DNA from: Paenibacillus kobensis NBRC 15729 | GTDB taxonomy: Bacteria; Bacillota; Bacilli; Paenibacillales; Paenibacillaceae | DNA length: 58,090 nucleotides | Reading direction: 5' to 3' | NCBI RefSeq assembly: GCF_004000825.1 | Contig: NZ_BILZ01000038.1 | Location: 1 to 58,090, forward strand | Shown: one piece after another, positions 8,659 to 17,361 of the stretch | Layout of the letters: every line of letters starts with the position of its first letter | Position numbering within the stretch: the first letter of the stretch is position 1 | Program-made: the position numbers and the translations under genes | Notes under the pieces: generated by a model | Told to the model about the DNA's origin: nothing | The model's database searches: none | What the model saw: only the letters and a program-made list of their open reading frames with translations

Positions 8659-9615
8659 TCAGCCGATCTTCACGACGAACGGTACGGTCAAGACACGCCC
8701 GTCGCGCTGGAACTGCCCCCATATTTTATACAGGCCGTCCACTGGGAAAGTGGTGCTGAATTTCGCCTCCGGCCCTGCTGTCTGCTGAGAATCGGCCGGA
8801 TGAACGTGAAGGTATTGCTCCATATCCGACGACACGATGACAACATGACCCGCTGCACCCAAGTAATTCTGCATGCCGGATGCTTCCTTGCCGCTTGCCG
8901 CATCGCGGAACCGGAATGTGAGCTCCGCCTCTTGGCCTGCCGCTGCTTTTCCCATCACCAACTCGACCTGCGTGCCTTCTACTTGATGGATAAGGCTGCT
9001 GTCCGCTTGAAGAGCCGGAGCGTCATAGACAGGCTTGCCGTCCACCGTCAGCCAGCCGCTGCGCGTGACGCTTGAGCTCCCGGTCGGCACGAAATCAGCG
9101 AACCACTTGTACCTGCCGCCGGATGCGAACTGCGTCATGACCCGGAATACGCCGGAGCCGTCATAGCCCGGATGAATATGGCGGAAATCACGCAAATCCT
9201 CGCTGACGATAATCAGATGAAGCAGCTTCTCATGACTGATCGCGAACTTCGTCACCGGCGCGCCGTCATCGTCTTGAATACGAATCGTAAGCTCCGAATC
9301 CTGGCCTGCTTTCAGACCGTCGCCCGCTGCCGCGAGCACCGCCTGAAAACCGGCATCCTCCTCCATATCCATGCCTTCCATACCTTCCATACCGGCATGG
9401 TCCCCTTCGCTGTTCGATTCGTTCATGTGGCGATGAGTGCCTCCGTCATCCGCAGCTTCCGTTGATGCTCCGTGTTCCGTGGCGCTATGCTCCGTAGGCT
9501 CATCCGTCTTCCCAGCTGTCGTCTCGGTCGTCTCCGTCTTTCTATTCTCGTATACGAGCGTCACAGCGCCCGCTGCGAGTACGGTAATTAACAAAATAAC
9601 CGCTAACCGTTTCAT
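8659..9615 (-). CDS. Exported His/Met-rich protein with duplicated beta domain, copper operon
   Basis: The 318-residue protein has an N-terminal membrane segment without a lipobox cysteine (about residues 4-22), so it is secreted or signal-anchored. A low-complexity Thr/Glu then His/Met-rich stretch (residues 55-85, with HRHMNES and MEGMEGMDM) looks like an extracytoplasmic Cu-binding region. Two homologous beta domains follow. Each has a buried LH or GH followed by 'vsedl..f.HiHP' and ends with 'gGrYKwfadFvp.G' or 'dGlYKIWGqFqrdG', so it is an internal duplication. The domains resemble YtkA-like folds. Its place between copA and the second copZ suggests copper trapping outside the membrane. 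I do not know a characterised homologue. Confidence 0.8.
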   Translation of the reverse strand: MKRLAVILLITVLAAGAVTLVYENRKTETTETTAGKTDEPTEHSATEHGASTEAADDGGTHRHMNESNSEGDHAGMEGMEGMDMEEDAGFQAVLAAAGDGLKAGQDSELTIRIQDDDGAPVTKFAISHEKLLHLIIVSEDLRDFRHIHPGYDGSGVFRVMTQFASGGRYKWFADFVPTGSSSVTRSGWLTVDGKPVYDAPALQADSSLIHQVEGTQVELVMGKAAAGQEAELTFRFRDAASGKEASGMQNYLGAAGHVVIVSSDMEQYLHVHPADSQQTAGPEAKFSTTFPVDGLYKIWGQFQRDGRVLTVPFVVKIG

Positions 9616-9644
9616 CGAACCTATATCACTCCTGCCGATTCAGA

Positions 9645-11945
9645 TCATGATGGCCGGTTAATCTGAAGCCGCTGCAGACGAAGCGCATTGAGCACGACAG
9701 ACACCGAGCTAGCGGCCATCGCCGCGCCCGCTACCCATGGCGCCAATAAGCCAATGGCTGCAATCGGGATGCCCAGCGCATTATAAGCGAGCGCCCAGAA
9801 CAAGTTCTGCTTAATGTTCCGCATCGTTGCCCGGCTCATATAGATTGCATCCGCGATACCGTTCAGATCGCCGCGCATCAGCGTCACGTCCGACGTCTCC
9901 ACCGCAATGTCCGTTCCCGTGCCAACCGCGATGCCGACATCCGCCGCTGCCAGAGCAGGCGCATCGTTAATGCCGTCTCCGACCATCGCAACTTTTAAAC
10001 CCTGCTGCTGCAGACGCTTCACCTCTGCCGCCTTGCGTTCCGGCAGCACCTCAGCAAGCACATGCTCGATGCCAGCCTGCTCTGCAATCGCACGGGCAGT
10101 CCTCTCGTTGTCACCTGTAACCATCATTACTTGTATGCCCATTGCATGCAGGCGCGAAACCGCTGCACGCGACGTTTCCTTCACCGTATCCGCCACGGCG
10201 ACGATCCCGGCATACCGGCCGTCCACCGCAACGAGCATTGCCGTCTTGCCTTGTGCCTCGAGCTTCTCCATTGCATCCGCCGCCGATGCCGCATCGATGT
10301 TCTCCTGTTCCATGAGCCGTCTCGTGCCGACGAAAATCGTTCTTCCTCCAACGGCAGCGCGAATGCCGTATCCAGGGATAGCCTCGAAGCTGTCCGCTTC
10401 CGGCAGCACAATGCCTTGCTTGCCGGCGCCTTCCACGATCGCTTCGGCGACCGGGTGCTCTGACAGCTTCTCCGCCGCCCCGACAAGCCGGAGCAAAGCA
10501 TTGCGAGGCTCATCGCCGCTCATCCCGTCTGCCCAGGCAGGAGCCGGAAGCACATCCGTCAGTTCCGGTTTGCCATTTGTAACCGTGCCCGTCTTGTCGA
10601 GCAGCACAGCATCGATCCGGTGCGTCTGCTCCAGATGCTCGCCGCCCTTGAAGAGAACGCCGAATTCCGCCGCACGGCCGGAACCGGTCATAATCGATGT
10701 CGGCGTCGCCAGACCGAGCGCGCAAGGGCAAGCAATGACGAGCACTGCAATCGCGATTTCGAGCGCCTTCGCCGTATCGGAAGGCTCAATGAAGAAATAC
10801 CATACGAGCGCCGCAGCTATTGCAATTCCGACTACAATGGGGACGAATATGCCCGAGATTACATCAGCTACCCGCTGGATTGGCGCTTTAGAGCTTTGGG
10901 CATCCTCTACAACTTTAATAATGTGAGCCAGCGCCGTATCTTGGCCTACCTTGACTGCGCGTACCTTCAATACGCCATTGCGGTTGATCGTGGCGCCGAT
11001 GACGCGGTCTCCCGGACCTTTGTCAACCGGCATGCTCTCGCCCGTCAGCATCGATTCATCAACCGTCGACCGCCCTTCCAGCACATCGCCGTCAACCGGA
11101 ATGCTCTCGCCCGGCTTCACAAGCAGCGTATCGCCGGACTTCACGCTCTCGATCGGCACGACGCTCTGTTCGCCGCCGATGATAAGCACAGCCGTCTTCG
11201 GCTGCAGCTTCATAAGCGATTGAATCGCCTGGGACGTTCTGCCTTTCGCCCGCACCTCGAACAGCTTGCCGAGTATAACGAGGGTAATGAGAATCGCACT
11301 TGTCTCGAAGTACAGCGAAGGTCCCGCCATGCCCATGCCTTCATGTCCATGAGCGGTGCCTTTGTTCAGCTCCCAGTTAACCGTCTCGTATAAGCTGAAC
11401 AGATAAGCCGCCGAAGTACCGAGCGACACGAGCACATCCATATTCGCGCTCTTGCTGCGCAGCGCTTTGTACGCGCCGACGTAGAACGGGCCGCCGATGA
11501 TGAACTGGACCGGGGTTGCCAGCGCAAGCTGAACCCATGGATTCTCAAGCCAAGACGGCAAGTAAATCCAATCCAGCACGGCAAAATGCGACACCATCGT
11601 CCATAGCAGCGGCAGCGACAACAGGGCCGAAACCAGGAACCTTAGCTGCTGCTTTTTAATCGTCTCCTCATGAAGAGCAGCACTGTTCGTTGCCGCTTGC
11701 TTCAATACCGCTTTATAGCCGAGCTGCTCTACCTTGCGCTCCATATCCGAAAGCGATACTTCGGCAGGGTCATATTCGATATGCGCTGTTTCAAGCGCAA
11801 AGTTCACACTGGCAGTCGACACGCCCGCCAGTTTATTCAGCCCTTTCTCGATCCGGTTTGCGCAAGCCGCGCAAGTCATGCCCGATATTTGCAGCGTCGT
11901 CTGCTCGAGCGAGACAGTATCCGTTTCAACATGGTTCGTTGCCAT
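9645..11945 (-). CDS. copA: Cu(I)-exporting P1B-type ATPase
   Basis: CopA pumps Cu(I) out of the cytoplasm using ATP. The 766 residues show one N-terminal HMA domain (GMTCAAC, Cys25 and Cys28), eight predicted membrane helices, the actuator motif TGES (301-304), the transmembrane CPC (406-408), the phosphorylated DKTGT (450-454), the HP dipeptide (497-498) of heavy-metal pumps and a C-terminal GDGIND. Many Bacillus CopA proteins carry two HMA domains, so this one is of the single-HMA type. It lies 39 bases behind copZ, with AAGGGAG 8 bases before the ATG. Confidence 0.95.
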   Translation of the reverse strand: MATNHVETDTVSLEQTTLQISGMTCAACANRIEKGLNKLAGVSTASVNFALETAHIEYDPAEVSLSDMERKVEQLGYKAVLKQAATNSAALHEETIKKQQLRFLVSALLSLPLLWTMVSHFAVLDWIYLPSWLENPWVQLALATPVQFIIGGPFYVGAYKALRSKSANMDVLVSLGTSAAYLFSLYETVNWELNKGTAHGHEGMGMAGPSLYFETSAILITLVILGKLFEVRAKGRTSQAIQSLMKLQPKTAVLIIGGEQSVVPIESVKSGDTLLVKPGESIPVDGDVLEGRSTVDESMLTGESMPVDKGPGDRVIGATINRNGVLKVRAVKVGQDTALAHIIKVVEDAQSSKAPIQRVADVISGIFVPIVVGIAIAAALVWYFFIEPSDTAKALEIAIAVLVIACPCALGLATPTSIMTGSGRAAEFGVLFKGGEHLEQTHRIDAVLLDKTGTVTNGKPELTDVLPAPAWADGMSGDEPRNALLRLVGAAEKLSEHPVAEAIVEGAGKQGIVLPEADSFEAIPGYGIRAAVGGRTIFVGTRRLMEQENIDAASAADAMEKLEAQGKTAMLVAVDGRYAGIVAVADTVKETSRAAVSRLHAMGIQVMMVTGDNERTARAIAEQAGIEHVLAEVLPERKAAEVKRLQQQGLKVAMVGDGINDAPALAAADVGIAVGTGTDIAVETSDVTLMRGDLNGIADAIYMSRATMRNIKQNLFWALAYNALGIPIAAIGLLAPWVAGAAMAASSVSVVLNALRLQRLQINRPS

Positions 11946-11984
11946 TGTCCATTCTCCCTTCGGCGGCTTGCGCCCGGCATCGGT

Positions 11985-12185
11985 TTAAGCTACATCGTAG
12001 CCTTGCTCTTCAATTGCTTCTTTCACTTGCTCCAGCGTTACGCTCGTTTCATCGAACGTCACTTCGACCATCCCCGTCTCCAGCTCGACTGCCGCGCTGC
12101 CTCCCAAACCTTGAAGCGCTTGTTCAATCGACCGCACGCAATGCTGGCAGCTCATACCTGCTACTTGAAGTTTCGTTGTCGTCAT
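11985..12185 (-). CDS. copZ: Copper chaperone, HMA domain (operon-leading copy)
   Basis: This 66-residue HMA-domain chaperone has the loop GMSCQHC (residues 10-16). It is the first gene of the copper operon, directly behind the CsoR-type promoter. AAAGGAG lies 9 bases before the ATG. It delivers Cu(I) to CopA, encoded next. Confidence 0.92.
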   Translation of the reverse strand: MTTTKLQVAGMSCQHCVRSIEQALQGLGGSAAVELETGMVEVTFDETSVTLEQVKEAIEEQGYDVA

Positions 12186-12237
12186 CTTTATCTTCTCCTT
12201 TAATCCCTATTATTAGGTGGCTGTTGTTCTTGTTTAT

Positions 12238-12266
12238 AGAATACCCCCCTACCCTATATAAGTCAA
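12238..12266 (-). promoter_or_regulatory. copZ-copA promoter with CsoR operator in the spacer
   Basis: On the minus strand TTGACT (12261-12266) and TATTCT (12238-12243) are 17 bases apart. The spacer is TATATAGGGTAGGGGGG and runs into GGGGGGTAT, the G-rich core of the CsoR operators of Bacillus copZA promoters. The start site would lie about 45 bases before copZ. Confidence 0.75.
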
Positions 12267-12330
12267 TAGGTTTTTTTCTATTTTTTTGCTTTTCAATCGT
12301 TAAGCTACCGGTGTTGCAGATGTCTCGGCA

Positions 12331-12985
12331 GCGCTCTAACAACACACTTTGGTACGCTAACGGCTCGCCAGACGCCCTACCGGCACTCTAACGACACACT
12401 TTGGTACGCTAGCGGCTCGCCAGACGCCCTATCGGCGCTGTAACGACACTCTTTGTTACGCTAACGGCTCTCCAGTCGTCCTTCCGGCGCTGTAACGACA
12501 CACTTTGGTACGCTAACGGCTCTCCAGTCGTCCTTTCGGCGCTCTAACGACACACTTTGGTACGCTAACGGCTCGCCAGACGCCCTATCGGCGCTGTAAC
12601 GACACTCTTTGTTACGCTAACGGCTCGCCAGTCGCCCTATCGGCGCTGTAACGACACTCTTTGGTACGCTAACGGCTCGCCAGTCGCCCTATCGGCGCTC
12701 TAACGACACACTTTGTTACGCTAACTGCGCTCCTGCCGACCCTTCGGCACTCTAACGACACACTTTGGTACGCTAACGGCTCTCCAGTCGTCCTTTCGGC
12801 GCTCTAACGACACACCTTGTTACGCTAACGGTACTCCTGCCGACCCTTCAGCGCTCTAACGACACACTTTGTTACTCTAACGGCTCTCCAGTCGTCCTTT
12901 CGGCGCTCTAACGACACACTTTGTTACTCTAACGGTACTCCTGCCGTCCCTTCAGCGCTCTAACGACACACTTTACGCTAACGGA
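12331..12985. repeat. Tandem array, 13 units with an exact 52-bp period
   Basis: Units begin at 12331, 12383, 12435, 12487, 12539, 12591, 12643, 12695, 12747, 12799, 12851, 12903 and 12955 (the last is cut short), always 52 bases apart with no insertion or deletion. Each has the core GCGCTCTAACGACACACTTT followed by G(G/T)TACGCTAACGG and a variable 20-base part in two main versions (GACGCCCTATC or GTCGTCCTTTC types). It has no coding potential; stop codons occur in all frames. It fills the gap between the csoR terminator and the copZ promoter. Confidence 0.95.
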
Positions 12986-13020
12986 GCAAAACACCGTTCG
13001 TTACTCATCTCTAAGGGACA

Positions 13021-13082
13021 AAAAAGCCCTTCCCGGCACCAGCGGCCCGTGCGTACGGACGCGGCCTGTGCCTGAAAGGGAC
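13021..13082 (-). terminator. Terminator of csoR
   Basis: A long, partly paired hairpin with the base GCCCTT...AAGGG has the tail CTTTTTTG on the minus strand. It lies about 55 bases past the csoR stop codon. Confidence 0.7.
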
Positions 13083-13138
13083 CTTACTTCTCTTGTCATT
13101 CTCTGCGAAAATCATTCGCTTCAAACTCTGTACGCTCG

Positions 13139-13492
13139 CTACTTCATCAGCTTGTTCAGCGTCGTGAGCAGCTCGCCGATCACTTCGGAATCGCCTTCTT
13201 GAATCCGCTCGATGACGCAGCTCTTAAGATGGTGCTCGAGCAGCAGCTTGCCGACTCCGTTCAGCGCCGATTGTACCGATGAGATCTGATTCAACACGTC
13301 GTCGCAGTAAGCATCCTTCTCGATCAAGTTCTTCAAACCCCGCACTTGCCCTTCGATCCGGCTCAGCCGGTTCGTCAGACTCGTCTTCACTTTATCGGAA
13401 TGATGGCTTTTGCGCGGCGAACCCTCTTCGTTCGTGCAGCAGTGGTCGTCGTGCGCAACAACATGATCTGACGGTATCGTCTCCTCGTTCAC
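13139..13492 (-). CDS. csoR: Copper-sensing repressor CsoR
   Basis: CsoR is an all-helical repressor that leaves DNA on Cu(I) binding. The 117-residue protein has the DUF156 core (RLSRIEGQVRGL, residues 42-53) and the Cu(I) ligand set Cys63, His88 and Cys92, with Bacillus CsoR spacing. The N-terminal 35 residues are rich in His and Cys (HVVAHDDHCC, SHH), longer than the usual tail. It has its own promoter and an operator, and a matching operator lies in the copZ promoter 870 bases away, so it most likely controls the copper operon and itself. Confidence 0.92.
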   Translation of the reverse strand: MNEETIPSDHVVAHDDHCCTNEEGSPRKSHHSDKVKTSLTNRLSRIEGQVRGLKNLIEKDAYCDDVLNQISSVQSALNGVGKLLLEHHLKSCVIERIQEGDSEVIGELLTTLNKLMK

Positions 13493-13528
13493 TGCGGCTC
13501 TCCCCCCGTTCCGTCGTCGTTTGCCATC

Positions 13529-13558
13529 ATTCTAACATACCCCCCTCAGGTATGTGAA
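13529..13558 (-). promoter_or_regulatory. csoR promoter with CsoR operator
   Basis: On the minus strand TTCACA (13553-13558) and TAGAAT (13529-13534) are 18 bases apart. The spacer is the dyad ACATACCTGAGGGGGGTATGT (as read on the minus strand, 13535-13555 on the plus strand), which matches the ATACCctacGGGGGTAT pattern of Bacillus CsoR sites. The operator overlaps the stop codon of galU (13546-13548). Confidence 0.75.
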
Positions 13559-14430
13559 GGGGACAACCGTTCCAGCATATAAGCCCGTACTTCGTCAGCC
13601 AAGTCCGGCCGTTTCAGCGCCATATCGATCGTCGCTTGAACGAAGCCTAGCTTATCGCCAATATCATGGCGGACGCCGACGAACGGGAACGCTTCGATCG
13701 GCGAGAACCGGTTCAGCTTAACGAGACTGTCCGTTAATTGAATCTCGCCGCCCTTCCCGGGCTGCGCCTGCTCCAACAAGCCGAAGATGGACGGGTCGAG
13801 GACGTATCTTCCGACGACCGCGAGATTGGAAGATGCTTCGCCCGGAGCCGGCTTCTCGATCATGCCGCGTATCCGGTTCGAATAGCCCGGGCGGTCAAGC
13901 TCAACGATTCCGTACTTATGTGTTTGATCCCACGGCACTTCCATAACCGCAACGACGGATGCCCCCGACTGCTCGTGCACATCGATCATTTGCTTCAGGC
14001 AAGGTCGATCCGACAGCAAAATATCGTCACCGAGCAGCACAGCGAACGGTTCGTTCTCCGTGAACGTCTTCGCGCTGAGTACGGCGTGGCCAAGTCCGAG
14101 CGGCTCACGCTGGCGGACATAACAAATATTCGCCAGCGTCGAGATGGACCGGACCATCTCGAGCAGTTCCTCCTTGCCGCGCTCCTCGAGCTCCGTCTCC
14201 AGCTCCGCCGACTTATCGAAATGATCCTCGATCGCTCTTTTGTTACGGCCGCTGACGATCATAATGCTCTCGATGCCGGAGGCTACCGCCTCCTCGACGA
14301 TATATTGAATCGCAGGCTTATCGATGAGCGGAAGCATTTCTTTGGGCTGCGCCTTCGTTGCCGGCAGAAACCGCGTACCTAACCCGCCAGCCGGAATAAT
14401 CGCTTTGCGTACCCGTGGTCTGTCATTCAT
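13546..14430 (-). CDS. galU: UTP--glucose-1-phosphate uridylyltransferase
   Basis: This enzyme makes UDP-glucose from UTP and glucose 1-phosphate for cell-wall glycans and glycolipids. The 294 residues begin with the nucleotide-binding IIPAGGLGTRFLPATKAQPK (residues 10-29) and contain the metal-binding GDDI, 'KYGIVE' and 'IEKPAP' motifs of the GalU/GtaB family; the length is typical. No strong ribosome site precedes ATG 14430 (GGGCGG only). Its 3' end carries the csoR operator, so csoR expression is embedded in the end of this gene. Confidence 0.93.
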   Translation of the reverse strand: MNDRPRVRKAIIPAGGLGTRFLPATKAQPKEMLPLIDKPAIQYIVEEAVASGIESIMIVSGRNKRAIEDHFDKSAELETELEERGKEELLEMVRSISTLANICYVRQREPLGLGHAVLSAKTFTENEPFAVLLGDDILLSDRPCLKQMIDVHEQSGASVVAVMEVPWDQTHKYGIVELDRPGYSNRIRGMIEKPAPGEASSNLAVVGRYVLDPSIFGLLEQAQPGKGGEIQLTDSLVKLNRFSPIEAFPFVGVRHDIGDKLGFVQATIDMALKRPDLADEVRAYMLERLSPSHT

Positions 14431-14548
14431 CGGATCGGCTACCGCCCTTCTTCTTCTGATCGTGCATCACCATGCCATATTGGCCATCGTATGCGACTCC
14501 TCATTCAAAAATAACAATGAAGGCAAAGCACCTTCCAAATGAACCCGC

Positions 14549-15955
14549 TTACTCATCCAGCTCTTCTTGCGGAAGGAGCGGCAGCGTTACCGCAATGACC
14601 GCGCCGCCCCCAGCGCCGCCGGGCTCCGCTTCAACCGTCCCGCCGTGCCGCGAGACGATCTGCTTCACAATCGACAATCCGAGCCCGTTGCCTCCAGCGC
14701 TTCGGTCCCGTGACGGATCGGCTTTGTAGAACCGTTCGAATATCCGCCCCCGGGCATCCTCTGGAATACCCGGGCCTGAATCGGAGAACCGGACGGTGAC
14801 TGTCCCGCCTCCCGTCTCCTGCATGCCGACGGCGATTCGTCCGCCAGCCGGCGTAAACTTAATCGCATTGTGAAGCACGTTGATCCATACCTGGCTCAAG
14901 CTGTCGGCATCGGCATGAATGACTGTATCGTGCAGGTGCAGCTCAAGCTCAATTCTTTTGTCCGCCCATTGCGGCTCGCAAGCAAGCACATTATCCCGAA
15001 GCTGGCGGTCCAGACGGAACGGCTGCGGGTGAAAAGGATGATGGCGCGAATCGAGCGATGCCAGCCGCAGCATATTGTCGCTGAGCCGCGACAGCCTGCC
15101 GCTCTCTTGCTTAATGATATCGACATAATGATTCCGTTCTTCATCCGTCATTTCGGAAGTGCGAAGCGCCTCGGCGAAGCCGCCGATCGAGGTCAGTGGA
15201 GACTGCAGCTCGTGGGATACGCTGGACACGAAATCCGAGCGCATCGCCTCCAGCCGGCTGAGGCTGTCAGCCATCGTATTGAAGCTGTCGGCCAGATCGC
15301 CGAGCTCGTCCTTACGATTAAGCGGCACCCTCACGGAGAAATCGCCTTTGGCCAGCCGTCCTGTCGCCCTCTTCAACTGTTTGAGCGGCTTAACGACGTA
15401 ATGCGCCGCGACGAGAAATAGCAAACTGCCTACGATAAGCAAAGTCAGAAGCAGCATATTCGACGTCCGCATAAAGCTGCGCTCTTGCGGGACGCGGTCC
15501 GGACTTACGAATACGGCAAGCTCCACCCTTCCGAAATGCGCAAGCTTACCGACCGTACGCATCCTCATCTTGTTATCCGTTGTCCCGTTGTCTTCCATCT
15601 GGACCGATACGGTCGAGCCCGCGAACACGTCCGCAACCTGCTCCGGCTCCAGTTGATTGGCGATCGAACGGTACCGTTGTCCGAAGCCGAACCATTGGCC
15701 GTCTCTGCTAATCCCGACGAGCGATACGTTCGTCAGCCGTGCCGTCTCCGACAAGAAGTTCATCAAACCTCGCGGGGCCGTCGCATTGTACAGCCGCTCG
15801 ATATCCGTCACCGTATTCGCCAGCTGCATCGTCATTTCAACCTTAATATCCCGTCTGAACTGCTGGCTTGTAATTAGAAATGAAGCGCTAATGCTGACCA
15901 ACACGACCACGAGGAACATGCCGACCAGCCGGACGTATAAGCTGCGGACCTTCAA
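14549..15955 (-). CDS. Sensor histidine kinase (HAMP, HisKA, HATPase)
   Basis: The 468-residue kinase has two membrane helices (about 10-30 and 166-188) around an extracellular domain of about 135 residues, a HAMP linker (about 190-240), the phospho-acceptor His248 (SSVSHELQSPLTS) and an ATP-binding domain (NVLHNAIKF, FSDSGPGIP, GNGLGLSIV). I place the start at TTG 15955, which overlaps the response regulator stop as TTGA and has GGAGGTGA 7 bases upstream; the longer reading into the regulator gene is not needed. It is translationally coupled to the regulator. The stimulus is not evident from the neighbours. Confidence 0.9.
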   Translation of the reverse strand: MKVRSLYVRLVGMFLVVVLVSISASFLITSQQFRRDIKVEMTMQLANTVTDIERLYNATAPRGLMNFLSETARLTNVSLVGISRDGQWFGFGQRYRSIANQLEPEQVADVFAGSTVSVQMEDNGTTDNKMRMRTVGKLAHFGRVELAVFVSPDRVPQERSFMRTSNMLLLTLLIVGSLLFLVAAHYVVKPLKQLKRATGRLAKGDFSVRVPLNRKDELGDLADSFNTMADSLSRLEAMRSDFVSSVSHELQSPLTSIGGFAEALRTSEMTDEERNHYVDIIKQESGRLSRLSDNMLRLASLDSRHHPFHPQPFRLDRQLRDNVLACEPQWADKRIELELHLHDTVIHADADSLSQVWINVLHNAIKFTPAGGRIAVGMQETGGGTVTVRFSDSGPGIPEDARGRIFERFYKADPSRDRSAGGNGLGLSIVKQIVSRHGGTVEAEPGGAGGGAVIAVTLPLLPQEELDE

Positions 15956-16635
15956 CCGGCCGTCACCTCCAGCCGATAGCCGAGCCCGCGTATCGTGACG
16001 ATCCGGAATCTGGACGTCTCCTCGGGAAACCGTTCGCGCAGCCGCTTCACATGGACATCGACCGTCCGCTCGTCCCCTTCGTAGTCGACGCCCCATATTT
16101 GTTCGATAAGCTGCTCCCGCGCGAACGTCTTGTTCGGATAGCTGGCCATTTTGAACAGAAGCTCGAACTCCTTCGGCGGCAGCTTAACGCGGCCTTCCGG
16201 CGCCAACACATCATATTCCGTCCGGTTCAGCGACACTTCGCCGATCTCAACCGTCTGCGAGGCAACGATCCGGTACCGCTTCAACAGCGCTTTCACTCGC
16301 GCTGTCAGCTCAATCGGATCGAACGGCTTCACCATATAATCGTCCGCTCCCAGCTCGAATGCTCTTACCTTATGAGCCGTCTCGCCTTTCGCCGTCAGCA
16401 TGAGCAGCGGAATATCATGCCCGTAGCTGCTTCGCAGCGCTTCACATAACGCCCAGCCATCGAGTCTGGGCATCATAATATCCATAATTGCCATATCCGG
16501 CCGAACCGATTCCAATTGACGAAGCGCATCCTCGCCGTCCACAGCCTGAATCACTTCGAAGCCTTCCCGTCTTAGAAATAGACTCGACAGCTCGCGAATG
16601 TTCGCGTCGTCGTCTACGACTAATATTTTCGCCAT
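15952..16635 (-). CDS. OmpR-family response regulator
   Basis: The 227 residues hold a receiver domain (phosphorylation site Asp52 in MAIMDIMMP, Lys103 in VKPF) and a winged-helix DNA-binding domain (about 130-225, with LPPKEFELL and DERTVDVHVKRLR). AAGGGGA lies 9 bases before the ATG. It forms an operon with the kinase gene, which overlaps its stop codon. It resembles YkoG/HssR-type regulators, but its target genes cannot be told from sequence. Confidence 0.93.
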   Translation of the reverse strand: MAKILVVDDDANIRELSSLFLRREGFEVIQAVDGEDALRQLESVRPDMAIMDIMMPRLDGWALCEALRSSYGHDIPLLMLTAKGETAHKVRAFELGADDYMVKPFDPIELTARVKALLKRYRIVASQTVEIGEVSLNRTEYDVLAPEGRVKLPPKEFELLFKMASYPNKTFAREQLIEQIWGVDYEGDERTVDVHVKRLRERFPEETSRFRIVTIRGLGYRLEVTAG

Positions 16636-16714
16636 TTGTACAAATCCCCTTCTCCGCGCACCCCGGCGCGAGGCTTGTCTCTATTCATCCGTCCTCATGA
16701 CCTGCTCTAAACTC

Positions 16715-16723
16715 ATCATAGCA
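16715..16723 (-). promoter_or_regulatory. Extended -10 element before the two-component genes
   Basis: TGCTATGAT on the minus strand (16715-16723) is an extended -10 motif about 80 bases before the regulator ATG. No good -35 box is present. Confidence 0.4.
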
Positions 16724-16863
16724 CACCGTTTCCGGTCCAATCCTTAGAGCAGGCTTAAAAATAAGGACGCTATCGTTTGACACCAGCGCCCTGCCTATGC
16801 CACACTGGACAACGGATGGCGCTGCTTTCCAACTCCAGTCCGACAAGTTAGGAGCGAATACGA

Positions 16864-17265
16864 ATGATCATGACCGAGACGCTGTCGACGTCGCGCCGCG
16901 ATGAAATGATCGACATCACGCGCAAAGTTTCGTCCCTCGTATCCCAATCCGGCGTACGCACCGGTATCGCTATCATCTATTGCCCGCATACGACCGCAGG
17001 CATTACGATACAAGAAAACGCCGATCCCGACGTTAAGCATGATGTGCTGATGAGGCTTGACGAGGTATATCCTTGGGAGCATCCGAAGTACCGCCATGCC
17101 GAAGGCAACACCGCTTCGCACTTGAAGGCGATGACCGTCGGCACTAGTCAGACCGTCCTGATCGAAGACGGCCGCCTCGTGCTTGGCACATGGCAGGGCC
17201 TATACTTTTGCGAGTTCGACGGGCCGCGCAGAAGACAGTATCACGTGAAGCTTATGCAGGGCTAA
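16864..17265 (+). CDS. YjbQ family (UPF0047) protein
   Basis: The 133-residue protein belongs to the UPF0047/YjbQ family, annotated as secondary thiamine-phosphate synthase from complementation data. The conserved [18 protein letters not shown] (about residues 40-57), the metal-ligand [11 protein letters not shown] and the [15 protein letters not shown] end are all present. TAGGAG lies 9 bases before ATG 16864. It reads into trxB with a 96-base gap that contains an AT-rich region. The physiological role is uncertain. Confidence 0.9.
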   Translation: MIMTETLSTSRRDEMIDITRKVSSLVSQSGVRTGIAIIYCPHTTAGITIQENADPDVKHDVLMRLDEVYPWEHPKYRHAEGNTASHLKAMTVGTSQTVLIEDGRLVLGTWQGLYFCEFDGPRRRQYHVKLMQG

Positions 17266-17271
17266 ACGCGG

Positions 17272-17340
17272 TTGACAAACGAGCTTATTTATAATAATTT
17301 TAAAGAACAAATTATTTTCAATTGCACACAATTCAATTGT
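17272..17340 (+). promoter_or_regulatory. AT-rich region upstream of trxB
   Basis: TTGACA (17272-17277), several TATAAT-like stretches (17290-17300) and the palindrome ACAATTCAATTGT (17328-17340) occur in a short AT-rich island in otherwise GC-rich DNA. The spacing between the best boxes is not ideal, so the exact promoter is unclear. Confidence 0.4.
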
Positions 17341-17361
17341 ATTCATCGGGAGGACATTCTT

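Noticed and set aside
12331-12985. Array could be CRISPR
   Set aside because: The units are contiguous and similar along their whole length, so there are no unique spacers, and no cas genes are nearby.
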